Below, in pieces: positions 60,242 to 64,000 of a stretch of 64,000 nt of DNA. The notes under the pieces were generated by a model. That model ran no database searches. It worked only from the letters and a program-made list of their open reading frames with translations, and was not told the DNA's origin. The position numbers were made by a program, and so were the translations under genes. Each line of letters begins with the position of its first letter. Positions within the stretch are counted from its first letter, which is position 1. The stretch is from Yersinia enterocolitica (GTDB taxonomy: Bacteria; Pseudomonadota; Gammaproteobacteria; Enterobacterales; Enterobacteriaceae), in the NCBI GenBank assembly GCA_002082245.2, contig NBTC02000002.1, positions 2,604,001 to 2,668,000 on the forward strand, given 5' to 3'.

Positions 60242-60257
60242 ACGTAGATCACATTTT
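60242..60257 (-). promoter_or_regulatory. CRP-like site upstream of pemA
   Basis: On the minus strand AAATGTGATCTACG contains a full left half of the CRP site (AAATGTGATCT); the right half is weak. It is placed just upstream of the KdgR-like box relative to pemA. Confidence 0.5.
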
Positions 60258-60621
60258 TGACATTTATAGTTAAATCATAAAAAACCACCCTATATTGAAA
60301 GTATGGATAATTTTCAACTCATCTGGCAAGCCTATCAGTAACAACTGCATTTTATTCACTCGCGTTACTAATTTATATAAAGCAACCACCAATAAAAACA
60401 ATATTTAATCAAAAACATATTATTAGCTAAATATAGATACAATGATAGATATTGATAAAAACTTGCCGAAAAGGGATCTTTGATATATAAAAAAGAAAGA
60501 AACAATAAAAAATAGCAAGTCATCAATAAAAACAGGCCCACTAATACATGTGCGTTTATATGGCTTATTTTCATCAATGTAATTTATCAATAACAAATTA
60601 ACTTACTAGGATATTTTCATT

Positions 60622-61494
60622 ATGGGGATTAAATATAAAATCATTCAGTTTAATATCAATGAGCTTGGGATGGATATAAATCACGTTAAAAATACCTTGT
60701 CATTTAAATCATTAGCGTGGGATACTAATGATATAAAACTATCTCAATTAAAATTCTTGGCCAGAAAATTTTATAACGATAAAATCATCATCTTTCAGGA
60801 GGCTCAACGTTATCTGGATGAAAGATGTCCACCACCAAACATTCAAAAACTCATATTGCGTTTATCTGATATAGATAGACATTTTTTTTACTCCTATAAA
60901 CCCTTTAGAAAAAGAAGCATTAGCCGATTTATTGTTAAACACATTAATAATCAATGGGAAGTCAGTAATATTGCCTGCCCAGAATTAACTAACTTTACTC
61001 AACATGCTGACTATCCCTCAGATTTAAGGCAATTAAAACGTCAATTCCCGCCAATGGACCCGGCAATAAGTCATTCACTTATATTAAGAAAGCTCATAAG
61101 GAGTTTCGTCGAAATGCTGTGCGAATGTGAGCATGGGCAAAAAATAGAAACAGTTGAAGTTACCTGTCATCAGATGTCTTTAATTATTGATAATACAATG
61201 AATTCGGTCTGCAATTCACCAGAGGGCTTACATCAGGATGGATGTGACTATATTGTATCAGCATTAATTATTGATAAATACAACATTGACGGAGGAACGA
61301 GTAAACTCTACTGTACAGAGAGAGAAGAGTTTATTAAATCACAAACATTGAACTGTGGTGAAGGTTTGTTTCATATCGATAGAAATTCAACCATTTGGCA
61401 CAAAGTGACCCCTATAAAATTAAAAGACCCATTAATAAAAACAGGTTACAGAAATATATTAGGATTCGATTTAAACTATATGCAGCAACAATAA
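60622..61494 (+). CDS. 2-oxoglutarate/Fe(II) dioxygenase of the amino-acid hydroxylase type
   Basis: 290-residue protein. The C-terminal half carries the features of the BsmA/IDO-like 2OG-Fe dioxygenase family (PF10014 type), whose members hydroxylate free aliphatic amino acids: PEGLHQDGCDYIV with the HxD iron ligands, NIDGGTSKLY, the distal His in STIWHKVTPI, and an Arg in YRNILGFDL suited to bind 2-oxoglutarate. All catalytic residues are therefore present. The N-terminal ~150 residues are not recognisable. Substrate unknown. Codon use is AT-rich, unlike its left neighbours. First gene of an operon with a transporter and a glycosyltransferase-like gene. Confidence 0.85.
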   Translation: MGIKYKIIQFNINELGMDINHVKNTLSFKSLAWDTNDIKLSQLKFLARKFYNDKIIIFQEAQRYLDERCPPPNIQKLILRLSDIDRHFFYSYKPFRKRSISRFIVKHINNQWEVSNIACPELTNFTQHADYPSDLRQLKRQFPPMDPAISHSLILRKLIRSFVEMLCECEHGQKIETVEVTCHQMSLIIDNTMNSVCNSPEGLHQDGCDYIVSALIIDKYNIDGGTSKLYCTEREEFIKSQTLNCGEGLFHIDRNSTIWHKVTPIKLKDPLIKTGYRNILGFDLNYMQQQ

Positions 61495-61514
61495 ACTCAT
61501 GTGAAATTAATTTA

Positions 61515-62705
61515 ATGAAAATTAATCAAATAAAAACAAAACAAAATATTACACTATCATTACTGTTTTTCATCCACGGAATAGCCTACGCGAGTATCGT
61601 ACCCTGGATTCCAGACATAAAAGAAAAGTTTCATCTAAGTCATTATATGGTTGGAATAATGATATCTGCAATCCCAGCAGGAGCAATTATTATGGGGTTA
61701 TTGTCCAAGAATTTTATTAACACCATTGGATTATATTGGGCGACAATTATAACATTTTTATTTTTTATAATTATCATATCAATAATACCATTTGCATCAT
61801 CATGGTATGAAATAACACTGCTGCTCTTCCTGTTTGGGGTTTTCGATGCTTGGGCAGATACCTGTATGAATGTGCAGGCACTTAACATACAAAGATTATA
61901 TGGCCGAAGCTTGATTAATAGATTTCATGGTGCAGAAAGTATCGGCACAATAATGGGGGGGGGCATCGCCATATCAGCAATTGGATTCGGACTTTCTATG
62001 GGACAATTTAGTTTTTCCGTATTGCTTATGAATCTAATAATATTAATTAATTATATGATATTTTTCCGAAAGGGGGATTCATTTGATGAACTTTCCCTTC
62101 GTGAAAATATTAAAAAAAGTATGGGCGCCACAGGTACTCAACTGTATATCATTGCGTTAATCTTGCTAACATTCACTTGCGGCATAGAGGAAACAGCAAG
62201 TGTTTGGGGTGCTATCTATATGAATGATTACTATCAAGCTCCATCTGTAATTTCAGGTTTACCTTATTTAGCATGTCAGGTATCAATGGTTATAGGGCGA
62301 GGATTTGGTGATTACCTGACCAATAAATTGGGTAATATCCCAGTATTAAGATACGGAATTCTAATGGCAGCATTGGGAATCTTAATTGTGATAACCATTC
62401 ATTCACCAATTGTTTCAATATTAGGTTTTTCACTAATCGGATTAGGGATGTCGGTGGTATTCCCATTAACAATTTCATTTATTGGCCAAATACCCAATAT
62501 AAACTCGACGAGTGGAATCGCATTCGCAACTTGGATATCAAGAGTTGGCCTACTTATATTCCCACCGTTAATAGGGATGTTAGCCGACATGACATCATTA
62601 AGAACTGCATTGATTATGATATTGGTTAGTTGCGTACTGGCATTCTTATTAATTAATACACTATCAAATACACTAATTAAACAGTTAACCTCAGGAGATA
62701 GATAA
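61515..62705 (+). CDS. MFS transporter (YbjJ-like)
   Basis: 396-residue membrane protein with about twelve helices. The N-terminal half (SLLFFIHGIAYASIVPWIPDIKEKFHLSHYMVG) and a segment FDAWADTCMNVQALNIQRLYG...RFHGAESIGT resemble the YbjJ branch of the major facilitator superfamily. I place the start at 61515 (MKINQIK), 18 bp after the dioxygenase stop; the frame is open further upstream inside that gene, but those codons are polar and non-homologous. It is probably an exporter for the product of the flanking enzymes, which is inference. It overlaps the next gene by 1 bp. Confidence 0.87.
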   Translation: MKINQIKTKQNITLSLLFFIHGIAYASIVPWIPDIKEKFHLSHYMVGIMISAIPAGAIIMGLLSKNFINTIGLYWATIITFLFFIIIISIIPFASSWYEITLLLFLFGVFDAWADTCMNVQALNIQRLYGRSLINRFHGAESIGTIMGGGIAISAIGFGLSMGQFSFSVLLMNLIILINYMIFFRKGDSFDELSLRENIKKSMGATGTQLYIIALILLTFTCGIEETASVWGAIYMNDYYQAPSVISGLPYLACQVSMVIGRGFGDYLTNKLGNIPVLRYGILMAALGILIVITIHSPIVSILGFSLIGLGMSVVFPLTISFIGQIPNINSTSGIAFATWISRVGLLIFPPLIGMLADMTSLRTALIMILVSCVLAFLLINTLSNTLIKQLTSGDR

Positions 62706-64000
62706 TGAAAAAAACAAAGTGGGCTATCATATCAGGGGATGGACTCCCAACGAGTGGTCTACTCACTATTTTTAGAAATGTTGCAGAAATAGCTATAAAA
62801 AACAATGATATTATAAATGAAATACCCGCCGATTTAGGATTTTCTTGGCGGCCGGACAAAAAAAAATTTTTCCCTCATGGTAGTACAGAATCACAATATT
62901 CAACATGGATGAGAATAAGTTCTATCCATCAAAAATACTCTTATGATAGCGATCATGGGCACTGTTTTACTCATATCAGAAAGAGGGTAGCAAGATATAA
63001 ATCATTAACAGGAGAAGAAATTAAACAGATCAATCAAGATATTAATTCTATTGCTAAAATTTATGAGGATTATTTCCTAAGTTGGTTTGAAGATAATAAG
63101 GTCGATTGGGTGTTTTGCTTAAATATTACCCTTTCGGATGCCGTTCCTGTTAGCCTGGCACTGCACAACGCAGCGAGAAGGTATTGGGCTAAAAAAGATA
63201 ACGGCGGTATTATTTTTTGGGATCATGACCTATTTGGTAGTTATGCCATTTATGAACATGAAGAAAGACTATATCCTGAAAAACCCAATATATTGACACC
63301 CATACCACAAGATAATACCTATACTAAATGGATAGTTGCGTCTGAAGCCTTGGCGAAGGAAAGTAGAGACTATCCAACAGAATTGGTACCTGATGTCATT
63401 CCTAATATATTACCGTCAATCGATGTGTCTGCTTTTAGCAATATTCACATTGATTTTTTAAACCAATATAATATAGCTATAGGTTCATCTATTGTTATAG
63501 TTCCCGTTAGAGTATTTAGAGTCAAGGGTATCGAAATATCAATAAGTGTTTTTAATAAGCTACTTGATATTTATAAAGAAAAAAAACTACCCACGCCGAA
63601 ACTGTTGATATTCGGGAACATGAATGAAGATCCTGAGTATGCTCATGATTTAAAAGAGCAGGTAAAAAAATACAACCTAGACAATAGTATTATATTTTTA
63701 GATGAAGTACCGATAAAAACATATAAAGATAAAGACAACAAATGGCATTTAGATGAAATTGACTTACTTATCATTTGCCATACGTTATCCGGCGCAGTTT
63801 TATTTACACCTAATGTAGAGAACGTGGAAAGTGTCGGTTTAGGTCCAGCACTTGCTGCTATTGCAGGTATTCCCTGCGCAGTAACACAGTATACGGCCTT
63901 CACTGAGTTTTATGGCACTGAGTACCATCACATTAAAGTAATCCCAGAACACCCCAGGGATGCTGCACAACAGTTATTTGAATGGATGCAGTTACATGCT
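62705..64000 (+). CDS. Glycosyltransferase-like protein, truncated by the window end
   Basis: An open frame of 432 codons with no stop before the window ends. It starts with ATG overlapping the MFS stop (TAATG) and has AGGAG 8 bp upstream. Features resemble GT-B glycosyltransferases (GT4 type): an N-terminal Rossmann-like part (WAIISGDGLPTSGLL, IIFWDHDLFG), a linker, and a C-terminal donor-site-like stretch VIVPVRVFRVKG, LLIFGNMNED and VESVGLGPALAAIAGIPCAVT. In the usual E-x7-E motif the first Glu is present (VES) but the second position is Ala. Fold assignment is moderate, sugar donor and acceptor unknown. Confidence 0.8.
   Translation, partial: MKKTKWAIISGDGLPTSGLLTIFRNVAEIAIKNNDIINEIPADLGFSWRPDKKKFFPHGSTESQYSTWMRISSIHQKYSYDSDHGHCFTHIRKRVARYKSLTGEEIKQINQDINSIAKIYEDYFLSWFEDNKVDWVFCLNITLSDAVPVSLALHNAARRYWAKKDNGGIIFWDHDLFGSYAIYEHEERLYPEKPNILTPIPQDNTYTKWIVASEALAKESRDYPTELVPDVIPNILPSIDVSAFSNIHIDFLNQYNIAIGSSIVIVPVRVFRVKGIEISISVFNKLLDIYKEKKLPTPKLLIFGNMNEDPEYAHDLKEQVKKYNLDNSIIFLDEVPIKTYKDKDNKWHLDEIDLLIICHTLSGAVLFTPNVENVESVGLGPALAAIAGIPCAVTQYTAFTEFYGTEYHHIKVIPEHPRDAAQQLFEWMQLHA

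Larger units (their letters stand above)
60119..60621. other. AT-rich spacer between pemA and the dioxygenase gene
   Basis: 503 bp, strongly AT-rich on its right side, marking the start of the acquired-looking segment. The left part contains the pemA control sites. A 69-codon minus-strand frame at 60368-60577 is hydrophobic but has no recognisable relatives or ribosome-binding site, so I do not call it. TAGGAT precedes the dioxygenase start. Confidence 0.5.

Noticed and set aside
60368..60577. 69-codon hydrophobic minus-strand frame in the spacer before the dioxygenase gene
   Set aside because: Very AT-rich sequence gives such frames by chance; no ribosome-binding site, no recognisable family, and it lies over the probable promoter region of the AT-rich operon.

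Overview
The window is enterobacterial chromosome, and protein sequences, gene order and the many ERIC-type repeats point to Yersinia (Y. enterocolitica-like group). Most of it is ordinary core genome at mid GC. The last ~3.9 kb is much more AT-rich and looks acquired.

Layout. (1) 1-6.3 kb: arcA, creA, rob, gpmB, yjjX, trpR, slt, in the E. coli order near 99-100 min but without creBCD. (2) 6.8-12.2 kb: an accessory block between slt and ettA, with a P-type cation ATPase and a yfiRNB c-di-GMP signalling operon. (3) ettA. (4) 14.3-24.7 kb: the complete L-rhamnose locus (rhaT, rhaR, rhaS, rhaBAD, fucO, rhaM), a broken LysR regulator and a zinc-type alcohol dehydrogenase. (5) 24.9-31.1 kb: nadR, radA, serB, ytjB and a hipH/yjjJ-like kinase (lplA is absent). 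(6) 31.3-40.2 kb: the deoCABD nucleoside catabolic operon, a CNT nucleoside transporter, yjjV, yjjU, ytjA. (7) 40.6-47.4 kb: osmY, prfC, rimI, holD, rsmC, an aldo/keto reductase with a divergent LysR gene. (8) 47.5-48.5 kb: three identical tRNA-Leu(CAG) genes separated by ERIC elements, then a Fur-box DUF1435 gene. (9) 48.8-60.1 kb: a membrane GGDEF protein, the sucrose operon scrKYAB plus scrR, a dhaR-type regulator overlapping scrR, and a pectin methylesterase. (10) 60.6-64.0 kb: an AT-rich operon of a 2-oxoglutarate/Fe(II) dioxygenase, an MFS transporter and a glycosyltransferase-like gene that runs off the window end.

How the genes work together. Sugar and nucleoside catabolism dominates. 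Rhamnose, sucrose, deoxyribonucleosides and pectin each have a system here, and CRP-like sites are readable in front of rhaB, deoC, the nucleoside transporter and pemA. Specific operators are also readable: a TrpR operator before trpR, a NadR box before nadR, a Fur box before the DUF1435 gene, ScrR-like operators before scrK and scrY, and a KdgR-like box before pemA. Two putative diguanylate cyclases tie the region to c-di-GMP.

Most interesting points: the AT-rich dioxygenase/transporter/glycosyltransferase cluster, which I read as a candidate small-molecule pathway; three tandem 12-bp palindromic units directly before the hipH-like gene; the NadR box inside radA-nadR; the dhaR-type gene translationally overlapping scrR; and a second dispersed repeat family with five copies, one reduced to its two joined ends.
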